The notes: a model not told the origin generated them from the letters alone. A stretch of 64,000 nucleotides of DNA from AP-15 sp963781215 (GCA_963781215.1 CAWAFE010000026.1:1-64000), one strand, 5' to 3'; numbered from the stretch's first letter, positions 52,019-60,769 are shown. Numbers and translations are program-made.

Positions 52019-53806
52019 TCACTTCTTGGTCGAGGGACCGGACAGTGCCGGGACGGCACCGCCGCTGCTGTTCAGCAATGCCCCGATAATAGCCGCGGCG
52101 CTGTCGAGGCCGCCGCCCTGTCCCCCGGTCGACACCACGGTTTGCGGCACCAGCCGGCCGATCAGCGAGACGATTTCAGGCTTGTCCTGAATGGTTTTCA
52201 GAAATTGCTGAACAAGATTGATCGTCAATACCCGGTCCTGACCGAGCACGTCGGCCTGCGCCCTCTGGCCTTGCGCGATCTCTTCCAGCTCGAGCTTCTG
52301 TCCCTCGCCGCGCAGCTTGGCTGCGTTCTTGTTCTGCTCGGCCACTTGCACGCCGATCAATGCTTCGACGAGCTGGTGCTGCTGCTCGGCGGTGGCGCGC
52401 GCCTTTTCGGTCTCGATCCGCTGCGATTGCGCCTTCTGCTCCTGCTGATAGGTGACCTGGAGCTGGTCGGCCAATTGCTGGCGCAGCCGCGACACCAGGA
52501 GCTCGGGCGGCAATGCCGGGTCGCCGAACTTGACCTCCTTGATGACGATCCCGGCGCGCAGCCCTTCGGGACGGATCGCGTCCTCCACGGCGTGCTCGAC
52601 CTGGGCGCGGTTGTCGGCAAGGTCGAGGACGTGCCGGCCTTGGGCGCCGACCACGTTACGCACAATTGAGCGGATCGTCGGCACCATGATGTTGTTCTCG
52701 ATTTCCGGCAATCCGCCGACCGAGGCGACGACAAAGGGAGCGTTGTCCGGGGTCACCTGGGCGAGCACCCGCAGCTCGAGCGGCACCTGCCAGCCCTCGA
52801 CAAAGGGCGTGATCGCCGGGTCGGCCGCACCCTGGGGCACGGGGATGTCCTGCGAGCGCTGCGTCTGCGTCAGGTTGCCCGCCTGGTCGAGGCTCAGATC
52901 GATATAGCGCCGCTTGTAGCCGCCCTTGAACTCCCAGGTCTGGACGCGGGTGCTCATCATCGTGATCTTGTAGGCGGCCTCGTTGACGTAATAGCGGCCG
53001 GGCTGCAGTGCCCGCTCCCAGATGCCGATGCAGCCGACCGGCACCAGGATCGCGGTCAGCTTGCCTTCGTCGGGCTTTCGCTGGTCGGCGGCGACGGCCT
53101 CGCCGCTCGAATTGGTCGACACGGTCTTTTGATAGCACGAGGTCGGCTTGTCCACGATCAGATTGCCGAAATGCACCGAATCGATGACGTTGGATTTGAC
53201 GACGCCGACAAATCCTTCGGCGATATCGACCGCGCTGAAGACGCTGACGTCCCAGAGGTAGGTGTTGAGCCGGTAGTTGCCCGGCGTCAGGATCGTGGTC
53301 TGCGGCCCGCGCTGGCCGCCATGCGTCAGAAAATATTGCGCGTCGAGCATGTCGAGCTCGCGGTCGGCGGGAAAGGCGTCGGCCAGGAACTGGTCGGATC
53401 GCAGCGGCGCCCCGTCCTTCGCGCTCAGGAACCCGTATTTGCCCGACGGAATCGACACCACCTTCTTGTTCTCGACCTGGTAGATCACGTTGACGAGAAA
53501 CCAGGGATGCCAGCCGGGCGTCAGGATCTCGGCCTGCGGCCCCTTCTCGCCGTTGGTTGCGATGATGTGCTCACCGGGCAGCGAGGCGGTCCCGTAGATT
53601 TTGTTGAGGACGGCGATCTCGTCTGATTCGACATGGACATATGAGGTAGCCGCCAGGCAGACGAGCGCGATCGCCACGAACACGATCCGCAGCGACAGCG
53701 ACAATGTGCCGAAATCCGGCCGCGCCCGATTGACGAAGAGGCCGAGGATGGCGGGCGCCACCGCCGCCAGTACAAAGTACAGAACCGCTACGACGACCCA
53801 GAACAT
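52019..53806 (-). CDS. SPFH/Band 7 domain membrane protein (flotillin-like)
   Basis: This 595-residue protein has two N-terminal membrane segments (VVAVLYFVLAAVAPAILGLF and LSLRIVFVAIALVCLAATSY). A Band 7/SPFH domain spans roughly residues 200-440, including VRVQTWEFKGG and VEHAVEDAIRPEGLRAGIVI. A long charged helix near 450-530 (YQQEQKAQSQRIETEKARAT; QLVEALIGVQVAEQNKNAAK) follows, and a Gly/Ser-rich end. SPFH proteins form membrane-anchored rings that organise lipid regions and proteases. Its 3' end has a decayed duplicate at 50245-50370. Confidence 0.88.
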   Translation of the reverse strand: MFWVVVAVLYFVLAAVAPAILGLFVNRARPDFGTLSLSLRIVFVAIALVCLAATSYVHVESDEIAVLNKIYGTASLPGEHIIATNGEKGPQAEILTPGWHPWFLVNVIYQVENKKVVSIPSGKYGFLSAKDGAPLRSDQFLADAFPADRELDMLDAQYFLTHGGQRGPQTTILTPGNYRLNTYLWDVSVFSAVDIAEGFVGVVKSNVIDSVHFGNLIVDKPTSCYQKTVSTNSSGEAVAADQRKPDEGKLTAILVPVGCIGIWERALQPGRYYVNEAAYKITMMSTRVQTWEFKGGYKRRYIDLSLDQAGNLTQTQRSQDIPVPQGAADPAITPFVEGWQVPLELRVLAQVTPDNAPFVVASVGGLPEIENNIMVPTIRSIVRNVVGAQGRHVLDLADNRAQVEHAVEDAIRPEGLRAGIVIKEVKFGDPALPPELLVSRLRQQLADQLQVTYQQEQKAQSQRIETEKARATAEQQHQLVEALIGVQVAEQNKNAAKLRGEGQKLELEEIAQGQRAQADVLGQDRVLTINLVQQFLKTIQDKPEIVSLIGRLVPQTVVSTGGQGGGLDSAAAIIGALLNSSGGAVPALSGPSTKK

Positions 53807-53839
53807 CGCAACCTCCGGCGTTCCGCCGACCCGGCTGGC

Positions 53840-54625
53840 TCAGGTCAGGACGAGCTCGGCCGCACCCAGCCCCGACACCTCGACCAACACCCGGTCGCCG
53901 CCGGCCGGGTATTGGATCGGCACCATGCTGCCGGTCATCACGATCATCCCGCGCCGCAGCGGCGTCCCCTCGGCAGCGAGCTTGTCCGCGAGCCAGGCGA
54001 GCGCGTTCAACGGGTTGCCCATCACGTCGCCGCCGCTTCCGGTACCGATCTCGCGACCATTGATCGAGAGCCGTGCGCTCGCCTGCGCGAGGTCCACCGC
54101 CCGCCAATCGGCGACCGGTGCTCCGAGCACGACCCCTTCGTTCCACACATTGCCCGCGACGATCGCCGCGGCATCGAGCCGTTGGTAATCATAGCGCAAA
54201 TCGTCGAGCAGCTCGATCGCCGCCATCGCGCTCTCGACCGTTGCGGCCAGCCGTTCCCGGTTGCCGCCTTGCGGCAGGTCTTCGCCCAGGCGCAGCGCGA
54301 TTTCGGTCTCGACCCCGATCCGACAATATCGGGCGGCGGCAAGCTCGGCCCGGCCGTGGTGGACCTCGCTCTCGAAGATCGCGCCATAGCACGGCTCGTC
54401 GATGCCGCAGAGCTTCTGCATGACCGGCGTCGTCAGCCCGATCTTGTAGCCGGCGACGGCACCCCGGCCCCGCTCCTCCTCGGTTTCCTGAAACGCCCGG
54501 CGGATCGCATAGGCCTCCTCCAGGCTCGCCGGATAGACCTCCGCCGGCAATATTTCGGTCGGTCGGCGGCTGCGGAACAATGCCGCGATGCGCTCGGCCT
54601 TTTGCCGCGGATCGAGTGCCGGCAT
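53840..54625 (-). CDS. 2-keto-4-pentenoate hydratase / fumarylacetoacetase family protein
   Basis: This 261-residue protein begins with a helical arm (RQKAERIAALFRSRRPTEIL) and then shows GYKIGLTTPVMQKLCGIDEP, FESEVHHGRAE, the metal ligands in IGVETEIALRLGEDLPQGGN, and AAIELLDDLRYDYQRLDAAA. The C-terminal MIVMTGSMVPIQYPAGGDRV matches MhpD/TesE-type hydratases, which add water to 2-hydroxypenta-2,4-dienoate in meta-cleavage of aromatics. No other meta-pathway gene is adjacent. Confidence 0.85.
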   Translation of the reverse strand: MPALDPRQKAERIAALFRSRRPTEILPAEVYPASLEEAYAIRRAFQETEEERGRGAVAGYKIGLTTPVMQKLCGIDEPCYGAIFESEVHHGRAELAAARYCRIGVETEIALRLGEDLPQGGNRERLAATVESAMAAIELLDDLRYDYQRLDAAAIVAGNVWNEGVVLGAPVADWRAVDLAQASARLSINGREIGTGSGGDVMGNPLNALAWLADKLAAEGTPLRRGMIVMTGSMVPIQYPAGGDRVLVEVSGLGAAELVLT

Positions 54626-54747
54626 GCCGTTCCTCCCTTTCTCGCCGCTCTACCATCTGCGAACCTACGCCTTCCACGTCCTCCCGTCACTGCCGAGCCG
54701 GGCGATTGCTTGACGAACCGCCGCCGCGGCGAAATATAGAGGGCCGT

Positions 54748-55368
54748 ATGGAGCACCTGGTTCAGCCGACGCTCGCCTTTATTGCCGCGCATTCCGGCTG
54801 GGCGGGGGCGGTCATGTTCGTCACCGCGTTCGGCGAGTCGTTCGCCTTCCTCAGCCTCTTGTTTCCCGGCACCTCGCTGTTGATCGCGGCGGGGACGCTG
54901 ATGGCGAGCGGCACTCTCTCCTATTGGCCGATCCTGATCGGCGCCATCCTGGGCGCGGTCCTCGGCAACTCGGTCTCGTTCTGGATCGGCCGGCGGCTCG
55001 GCGGCACGGTCGCCCGGGTCTGGCCATTTTCGCGCAACCCGGACCTCCTGCGGAACGGCATCCGGTTCTTCGAGCGGCACGGCGGCAAGAGTGTCTTCAT
55101 CGGCCGCTTTTTCGGCCCGGTCCGCGCCGTGATCCCGCTTGTCGCCGGCATCATGCAGATGCCGCGGGACCGCTTCTGGCTCGCCAATGTCGGCTCGGCG
55201 CTCGTTTGGGCGCCGATGCTGCTATTTGCCGGCGACGTGATCGGCAAGGCCGGCGACCATCTGATCGGCTCGGCTAAGACCGCGGTGCTGGTCTTTGGCG
55301 GCATCACCCTGTTCGGGATTGCCGGGGCAGTCTGGGCGCTCCTAAAGACGGCGCGGTCGCGGTCGTGA
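54748..55368 (+). CDS. DedA family membrane protein
   Basis: ATG 54748 gives 206 residues. The DedA/SNARE-associated core includes FGESFAFLSLLFPGTSLLIA, ILGAVLGNSVSFWIGRRLGG, and the conserved basic motif FIGRFFGPVRAVIPLVAGIM near residue 115. About five membrane segments are seen. DedA proteins are flippases or membrane-homeostasis factors for undecaprenyl phosphate or phosphatidylethanolamine. The stop overlaps the GTG start of nadE. Confidence 0.88.
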   Translation: MEHLVQPTLAFIAAHSGWAGAVMFVTAFGESFAFLSLLFPGTSLLIAAGTLMASGTLSYWPILIGAILGAVLGNSVSFWIGRRLGGTVARVWPFSRNPDLLRNGIRFFERHGGKSVFIGRFFGPVRAVIPLVAGIMQMPRDRFWLANVGSALVWAPMLLFAGDVIGKAGDHLIGSAKTAVLVFGGITLFGIAGAVWALLKTARSRS

Positions 55369-57449
55369 GCCCGACCGCGGCCATGAACCCAGGGGAAATG
55401 GCCTCGTTCTTCTCCCCCTACCGTCATCAATTCATCCGCGTCGGCGCCTGCGTGCCGCCGGTCGCGGTCGCCGAGCCACGGTGCAACGTCGACCAGATGC
55501 TGGGCCTGCTGGCCGCCGTCAATAAGGCGCGGGTGGCGCTGCTGGTATTCCCGGAGCTCTGCCTGTCGGCCTATGCGATCGACGATCTGTTGTTTCAGGA
55601 GGCAGTGCTCGATGCGGTCGAGCGCGAGCTCGGCAGGTTGATGGCCGAAAGCGGCAAACTATTCCCGGTCCTTGTCGTCGGCGCGCCGCTGCGGCATCGC
55701 GGGCATCTCTACAATTGCGGCGTCGTCATCCATCGCGGACGCCTCCTCGGCGTCGTCCCCAAAATCTATCTGCCGAACTACCGCGAGTTCTACGAGCGCC
55801 GGCATTTCACCTCGGGCGAGGGGATCTCCGGGCAGACGATCGCCGTCGCCGGCCACGAGGTGCCGTTCGGCGCCGACCTGCTGTTCGCCGCCGCGGGCCG
55901 CACGGGCTTCACGTTTCACGCCGAAATCTGCGAGGATTTGTGGGTGCCGCAGCCGCCGAGCACGCGGGCCGCACTCGCCGGCGCCGAGATCCTGCTCAAC
56001 CTGTCGGCCAGCAACATCACGATCGGCAAGGCGCAGATGCGCCGGCTCTTATGCGCATCGCAATCGGCGCGCTGCCTTGCCGCCTACGCCTATTCCGCCG
56101 CCGGTGCGGGCGAGTCGACGACCGACCTCGCGTGGGACGGCCAGGCCGGCATCTTCGAATTGGGCGAGGACCTCGGCGAGACCAAGCGGTTCTCCTCCGA
56201 CCCCGAGATGGCGGTCGCCGACGTTGATCTCGGCCGCATCCGCCAGGAGCGCATGCGCACCAACACCTTCGGCGATTGCGCCCGCGCCGAAGCCGGGTCG
56301 GGCACCGCCTTCCGCACCATCAACTTCGATTTCGCCGAGCCGCGCGAGCCTCTGGCATTGCGCCGCAATATCGAGCGCTTCCCGTATGTGCCGGCCGATC
56401 CGGCGATGCTGCGCGACAATTGCTACGAGGCCTACAACATCCAGGTCCAGGGCCTGGGCCAGCGACTGAAGGCCACGGGGCTCAAAAAGCTGGTGATCGG
56501 CGTCTCCGGCGGGCTCGACTCGACCCAGGCATTGATCGTCTCGGCCCGCGCGATGGACCGGCTCGGGATGCCGCGCAGCAACATCCTCGCCTACACATTG
56601 CCGGGCTTCGCCACCAGCGACGCGACCAAGGCCAATGCCTGGCGGCTGATGAAGGCGCTCGGCGTCAACGGCGCCGAGATCGACATCCGCCCGGCCGCTC
56701 GGCAGATGCTGACCGATATCGGCCATGCCGCGGCGTCGGGCGAGGCGCTCTACGACGTGACCTTCGAGAATGTCCAGGCCGGGCTGCGGACCGACTACCT
56801 GTTTCGCCTCGCGAACCACAATGGCGGGCTGGTGGTCGGCACCGGCGACCTCTCCGAGCTCGGGCTCGGCTGGTGCACCTACGGGGTCGGCGACCAGATG
56901 TCGCATTACAACCCCAACGCCTCGGTGTCGAAGACCCTGATCCAGCACCTGATCCGCTTTGTCGCCGCCTCGGGCGACGTCGACGCGAAGACCGCGCGGA
57001 TCCTGCACGACATTCTGGCGACCGAGATTTCGCCCGAACTGGTGCCGCCCGGCGCCGACGGCGCGATCCAGTCGACCGAGAGCATCGTCGGCCCCTACGC
57101 GCTGCAGGATTTCAACCTCTATTACGCGACCCGCTACGGCTTCAGCCCGTCGAAGATCGCCTATCTGTCGTGGAACGCCTGGAGCGATGCGAGCCGCGGA
57201 GAATGGCCCGCCAACACCCCGGACGCGGCGCGCCGCGCCTACGATTTACCTGAGATCAAACGCTGGCTGCGTGTCTTCCTGCTCCGCTTTTTCCAATTGA
57301 GCCAATTCAAGCGCTCGGCGCTGCCCAACGGCCCGAAGATCTCTTCGGGCGGCTCGCTATCCCCCCGGGGCGACTGGCGCGCCCCCTCCGACGCCACCGC
57401 CACGGTCTGGCTCGACGACCTCGAGGCTTGTGTCCCCGACCAGGAATGA
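55365..57449 (+). CDS. nadE: glutamine-dependent NAD+ synthetase
   Basis: This protein has up to 694 residues. GTG 55365 overlaps the dedA stop; ATG 55383 and ATG 55398 are possible starts. The N-terminal nitrilase-like amidase has its triad in LLVFPELCLSAYAIDDLLFQ (Glu), VPKIYLPNYREFYERRHF (Lys) and FHAEICEDLWVPQPPS (Cys). The synthetase domain has the P-loop VIGVSGGLDSTQALIVSARA near residue 378 and GTGDLSELGLGWCTYGVGDQ near 490. It converts deamido-NAD to NAD with ammonia from glutamine. The full length is normal for the two-domain type. Confidence 0.93.
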   Translation: MSPTAAMNPGEMASFFSPYRHQFIRVGACVPPVAVAEPRCNVDQMLGLLAAVNKARVALLVFPELCLSAYAIDDLLFQEAVLDAVERELGRLMAESGKLFPVLVVGAPLRHRGHLYNCGVVIHRGRLLGVVPKIYLPNYREFYERRHFTSGEGISGQTIAVAGHEVPFGADLLFAAAGRTGFTFHAEICEDLWVPQPPSTRAALAGAEILLNLSASNITIGKAQMRRLLCASQSARCLAAYAYSAAGAGESTTDLAWDGQAGIFELGEDLGETKRFSSDPEMAVADVDLGRIRQERMRTNTFGDCARAEAGSGTAFRTINFDFAEPREPLALRRNIERFPYVPADPAMLRDNCYEAYNIQVQGLGQRLKATGLKKLVIGVSGGLDSTQALIVSARAMDRLGMPRSNILAYTLPGFATSDATKANAWRLMKALGVNGAEIDIRPAARQMLTDIGHAAASGEALYDVTFENVQAGLRTDYLFRLANHNGGLVVGTGDLSELGLGWCTYGVGDQMSHYNPNASVSKTLIQHLIRFVAASGDVDAKTARILHDILATEISPELVPPGADGAIQSTESIVGPYALQDFNLYYATRYGFSPSKIAYLSWNAWSDASRGEWPANTPDAARRAYDLPEIKRWLRVFLLRFFQLSQFKRSALPNGPKISSGGSLSPRGDWRAPSDATATVWLDDLEACVPDQE

Positions 57450-57547
57450 GCGCGCCGCTGCGGATCACATCCGATGGCTGGAGGGATGGCCTAACGGTCC
57501 GGCGCCGGCTGCTCGGGCCGCCCGGCTGGACTTTGCCGGTCTGCGCG
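57450..57547. other. short intergenic segment after nadE
   Basis: No gene recognised; leads into hydantoinase-type remnants. Confidence 0.4.
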
Positions 57548-57660
57548 ATCGACCCGACGATGGTCCTGCTTCAGATCGGCCGCGAAGAGCGCCAGCGCGG
57601 AAAACGTGCCGGGCGCTGGCGGCACGACGATCTCGGGGATGTCGAGCTCGTCGAGGCCCG
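57548..57660 (-). pseudogene. HyuA-type hydantoinase/oxoprolinase remnant
   Basis: The minus strand reads ELDIPEIVVPPAPGTFSALA followed by LFAADLKQDHRRV. The VVPPAPGxFSALGxxxADLxHDY pattern is a hallmark of the N-methylhydantoinase A / 5-oxoprolinase family near its C terminus. About 38 codons remain, with no start and no conserved surroundings. It is a dead fragment next to a D-hydantoinase remnant of opposite orientation. Confidence 0.65.
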
Positions 57661-57708
57661 ACGCGCGGAGCGAGGAGCGTGTCGCCGGTGCCGATCATGG
57701 CGATGCGT

Positions 57709-57771
57709 GGCCAGTCTCCGCCGCGCAAGATCGGCGACGAAATTCGGCGCCGCTGCCACACAAAACGATAG
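57709..57771 (+). pseudogene. 3' end fragment of a D-hydantoinase gene
   Basis: GQSPPRKIGDEIRRRCHTKR before TAG 57769-57771 matches the end of the hydantoinase at the window end, GQFLPRKIGDDIRARPAV. At the DNA level a 20-base core, GCCGCGCAAGATCGGCGACG, is identical. The fragment is on the plus strand, while the intact gene is on the minus strand. Only about 20 codons are left. Confidence 0.6.
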
Positions 57772-57814
57772 GCGACGCCCATCCCAGCTGGGCCACCGCG
57801 GTCGATGCCGGGGG

Positions 57815-59194
57815 CTATCTTCGCCGACGCCGCACGAGCGCCCGAGCAGCGGCCAGACGAGCCTGCCCGTGGAGCACGCGAAAGCTGGCGAGCCATAGCG
57901 CCAGCAGCGCCAGCGAACTTGGCTCCGGCACCGCCGCCGCTACCGCCCCGGCCGAAGCGGCGCCCGGCAGGTAAGAATAGGAGAGTGACACGATCGCGCC
58001 TTCCATGGCCGTGGAGAGCAGGTCGGCGCTGCCGGGCAGGTCGGCGAGCAAGGTCCCGACCGCGTCGAGCTCCAGGCTCAGGACGCCTAGGCCCGAGAAC
58101 AGCGAGAGATCGGTGCCCGTGGCGGCGGAAATCGCGGCGGTGGGGCTGAGGAGCGTGTCGGAGGTTGTCGTGCCGAACGGCGCGGTGAAGTCATCGGCAC
58201 CCGAGAAAGGGTCGAGCATTCCCGAACGGGTGGACTGGGCGGCGACGCTGCCCAGCGATGTGCGGTCCGGCCGCAGCAGGTCGAAGGTGACCGTCCGATC
58301 GACCTTGTAGGCGCCGCCGCCGGCGCCAGTGTTCTGGACCGAAAGCCGGGTCGTCGCATCGCCGCTCAATGCGATGTCGGCACCAATCAAGGTCCCGAGC
58401 GACGGGTTGAAGCGATCGAAGGCAACACCGCGCGTCCAATTGCCGACCTGGTCCGACAATGTCCGGGTCTGCACCGCCGTGTGCTGCACGCCGAACGGCG
58501 GAAGGTTGACAAGCCCAAGGGTGGAGCCGAAGTCGATGCCCGCGCCGACACCAGCGATCGGCTGAGACGAGGCGGCACCGTATTGCACGGAGACGTTCGC
58601 GCCGGCCGCCGCCTGCGTCCGGGCGGCGAGGTTGAGCGGCCCTGCAAGGCTGGCGTTGGCCGACGCGGTCATCGGCAGGGCCACGGTCCCTTTGCCGATG
58701 AAGGGCGCCGTCGGGATCTGCAATCCGGGCGCGCCGACGATGTAGGTCGTCTGGGCGCTTTGCGTTGCGGAAAGGCCGGAGAAGGTGCGGCCAGAGGCGC
58801 CGCTGAAATCGGTCTTGCCGTCATAGGCGGCCAGATCAGCGCTCGCGCCGACCGCCGGTGCGACGCTCAGGATCGCAGGGCCGCCGCCGGGGCTGAAAAG
58901 GCTGATCGTCGAGGCGATGCCGGCACCTACCGTTCCGGGCATCGCATCTAGGCTCTCGACGCCGATCGTCCCCCTCAAGGTGCCGGTCAATCCGAGACCG
59001 ATCGATTGCAGAGTGCCGGTCGACGGGTCGAATTGGCCGACGTCGGCCGGGATCGACCAGCTGGTCGCGGTCGCCGGAATGGTCGCCGATGGCGTTGCCG
59101 GCCCGGCCAGCGCCGAGGCCGCCCCGCTCAGCGCGCCAAGCAGCGTCGAGCCGAATAAAAAGGGCCGGCCCTTCGTCGTCTTGATGCAAGTCAT
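57815..59194 (-). CDS. PEP-CTERM exported protein
   Basis: ATG 59194 has GGAGGGAGG upstream and gives 459 residues. A signal peptide (FGSTLLGALSGAASALAGPA) is followed by a Gly/Ser/Thr/Ala-rich beta-type domain. The C terminus carries the PEP-CTERM sorting signal: VPEPSSLALLALWLASFRVL near residue 422, then a basic tail of about 20 residues ending RRRRR, longer than usual. Such proteins are processed by an exosortase and exported with exopolysaccharide. No exosortase gene is in the window. A perfect CRP-type palindrome lies 50 bases upstream of the start. Confidence 0.82.
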   Translation of the reverse strand: MTCIKTTKGRPFLFGSTLLGALSGAASALAGPATPSATIPATATSWSIPADVGQFDPSTGTLQSIGLGLTGTLRGTIGVESLDAMPGTVGAGIASTISLFSPGGGPAILSVAPAVGASADLAAYDGKTDFSGASGRTFSGLSATQSAQTTYIVGAPGLQIPTAPFIGKGTVALPMTASANASLAGPLNLAARTQAAAGANVSVQYGAASSQPIAGVGAGIDFGSTLGLVNLPPFGVQHTAVQTRTLSDQVGNWTRGVAFDRFNPSLGTLIGADIALSGDATTRLSVQNTGAGGGAYKVDRTVTFDLLRPDRTSLGSVAAQSTRSGMLDPFSGADDFTAPFGTTTSDTLLSPTAAISAATGTDLSLFSGLGVLSLELDAVGTLLADLPGSADLLSTAMEGAIVSLSYSYLPGAASAGAVAAAVPEPSSLALLALWLASFRVLHGQARLAAARALVRRRRR

Positions 59195-59243
59195 CGGCAC
59201 CTCCCTCCGTTGCGCAAGATATAGCGGAAGCGCCGACGAGCCG

Positions 59244-59261
59244 ATGTGAGCCAGGTCACAT
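59244..59261. promoter_or_regulatory. CRP/FNR-type palindromic binding site
   Basis: ATGTGAGCCAGGTCACAT has perfect 6-base arms (ATGTGA / TCACAT) around six bases, equal to the CRP consensus TGTGA-N6-TCACA. It is centred about 58 bases before the start codon of the PEP-CTERM gene on the minus strand. The cyclic-nucleotide-domain protein encoded 1 kb away lacks a DNA-binding domain, so another CRP-family regulator would have to bind here. Confidence 0.65.
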
Positions 59262-59619
59262 AGCCCCGTGGATCGGATGAATTTTGGTCGCGGGCTGGCC
59301 GGGTCGGCACGAGTGCGGCATGCGAGTATTCACGCTGGTCTTTATCACGGGCAAACCAAGCGTCAGCCGGGTGGTTCGCGCGAAATGCTCAAAAGGCTGA
59401 GATCGAAACGCTCCGATTACCTGGAAAATTTTGTCATATCGGCGCTTATACAAGTCGCTTTTTCGGTGATCCCGCCCGGCGCAGACCCGATGACGACCTC
59501 GGCCTGCTCGAGTCCGAGGTGAGGTGCGGGAGCGCCGGACTCCGCTATCCGGCCTAATGCCGATAACTCCCCTTCTGTTGTGAAGGGCCGTTCCTACGTC
59601 ATACCCGTGAGAGCCGGGC
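59262..59619. other. intergenic segment without supported gene
   Basis: Short frames on both strands have neither family resemblance nor ribosome sites. Nothing further was seen. Confidence 0.4.
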
Positions 59620-59770
59620 CTACTTCTTCTTGGCTGCCCGCCCCGCGCGCGCGGCGGCGTTGGCCGCCACCGCGGCGCATATGAGTTGCTTGAAGGCAGC
59701 TTCGTCGATTGTCTCCCCTTCGCGCAGGTCGATCGCCCGCCGCGTGTTCCCTTCCAGGCTGGACGAGTGT
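59620..59770 (-). pseudogene. DUF1801-like C-terminal remnant
   Basis: The minus strand reads SLEGNTRRAIDLREGETIDE and AAFKQLICAAVAANAARAGR before AAKKK and the stop at 59620-59622. The LEGxxRRxIDLxExxxIDExAFKxLxxAAV pattern resembles the end of DUF1801-type proteins. Nothing upstream continues it, so it is a remnant of about 50 codons. The family call is moderate. Confidence 0.4.
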
Positions 59771-60241
59771 GAGTATGGGCATCATAAAGATCTTTACGAG
59801 ATCAGGAAGGGGTGTATCGGAAATAACCTTTAAGAAATACTTTGGAGTGATCTGAAGATTCAATAAGCTTTGCCACATCTGCGGTGTTGCATACGACCCT
59901 ACGAATGGCCGCCCGCAATGATTTTCGCCGCGCCGTCTTATTCCTGAACATCATCCGTCTTTCTATGTTTTGCGTGACGGGGCTTCGGGGTCGATAGCCC
60001 CAGATGACGACGGAAGAGGTGCGCCTTGATGATGGCAGACCGGCGCGTTCCAGCGGCCTGGTACAGTCAACGGGCTGATTCAACCGCCTGCTCCGAACGT
60101 CGCGTGCGATTTGCCGTTGTCGAAGACGCCCAAAGGGGCAATCCTGGCCTCAGGACCGCCGGGAATCCGGGGAATGTCGGTTAAAGCGGCTCTGGTGGGT
60201 ACCTGTATCCCACTTTGACGAACCGAAAAGAGGAGCGGAGG
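59771..60241. other. 470-bp segment, partly AT-rich, with a repeat end near 60,155-60,190
   Basis: The 59770-59970 part is the most AT-rich of this neighbourhood. A 94-codon frame on the minus strand has no recognisable product. Near 60,160 GGGAATCCGGGGAATGTCGG matches the end of the short repeat at 3720-3805 and 9317-9397. Confidence 0.4.
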
Positions 60242-60769
60242 ATGCCTATACCAATTCCGGACGCTGCGGCCTTTGCGGAAAGGCTTGCTGGCCTGTCGGT
60301 GGTGAAATGCCAAACCGGCGAGACCGTGCTGACGGCTGGTTCAACCACGGGGAGGCTGCTTGTCCTCAGGAGTGGCGTTGTGGAGGTCGTCAAGGATGGA
60401 ATTCAGATCGCCAAAGTCTCGGCGCCTGGCTCGGTGTTCGGCGAACTGGCCGTTCTCCTAGATCAGCCCCATACGGCGGACGTTAGGACCCTGGAGCAAT
60501 GTGAATTTCACGTCGCCGACGCGTCGGCGCTGCTTGCTGGCGATCCGACCGTCGCCCTCTATGTCGCCGCGATCCTTGCGCAACGTCTCGACGGCGCTAA
60601 CCGAGCCCTTATCGAGGTTAAGCGTCAGCTCCAAGCTGGCGAGCCTCGAAGCGTGATCGGCAGGACGGTCGAGAAAGTGGAGGAGCTGTTGAACTCCAGC
60701 GGCAGCGCTAGTCTCGCCTACGCCGGTTATCCCTATGATCCATTCGGGCCCGACAAATCGATGCGCTGA
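60242..60769 (+). CDS. cyclic-nucleotide-binding domain protein without HTH
   Basis: ATG 60242 lies directly behind GGAGCGGAGG and gives 175 residues. Residues 15-120 form a cNMP-binding beta-roll: VKCQTGETVLTAGSTTGRLL, VLRSGVVEVVKDGIQIAKVS, PGSVFGELAVLLDQPHTADV. The phosphate-binding cassette FGELAVLLDQPHTADV lacks the Arg of true cAMP sites. A C-terminal helix (NRALIEVKRQLQAG) leads to a short tail with no helix-turn-helix. It could be a sensor subunit binding a protein partner, not a transcription factor alone. Confidence 0.82.
   Translation: MPIPIPDAAAFAERLAGLSVVKCQTGETVLTAGSTTGRLLVLRSGVVEVVKDGIQIAKVSAPGSVFGELAVLLDQPHTADVRTLEQCEFHVADASALLAGDPTVALYVAAILAQRLDGANRALIEVKRQLQAGEPRSVIGRTVEKVEELLNSSGSASLAYAGYPYDPFGPDKSMR

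Noticed and set aside
59802..60083. 94-codon minus-strand frame in an AT-rich segment
   Set aside because: No ribosome site or family resemblance; low GC alone does not make it a gene.
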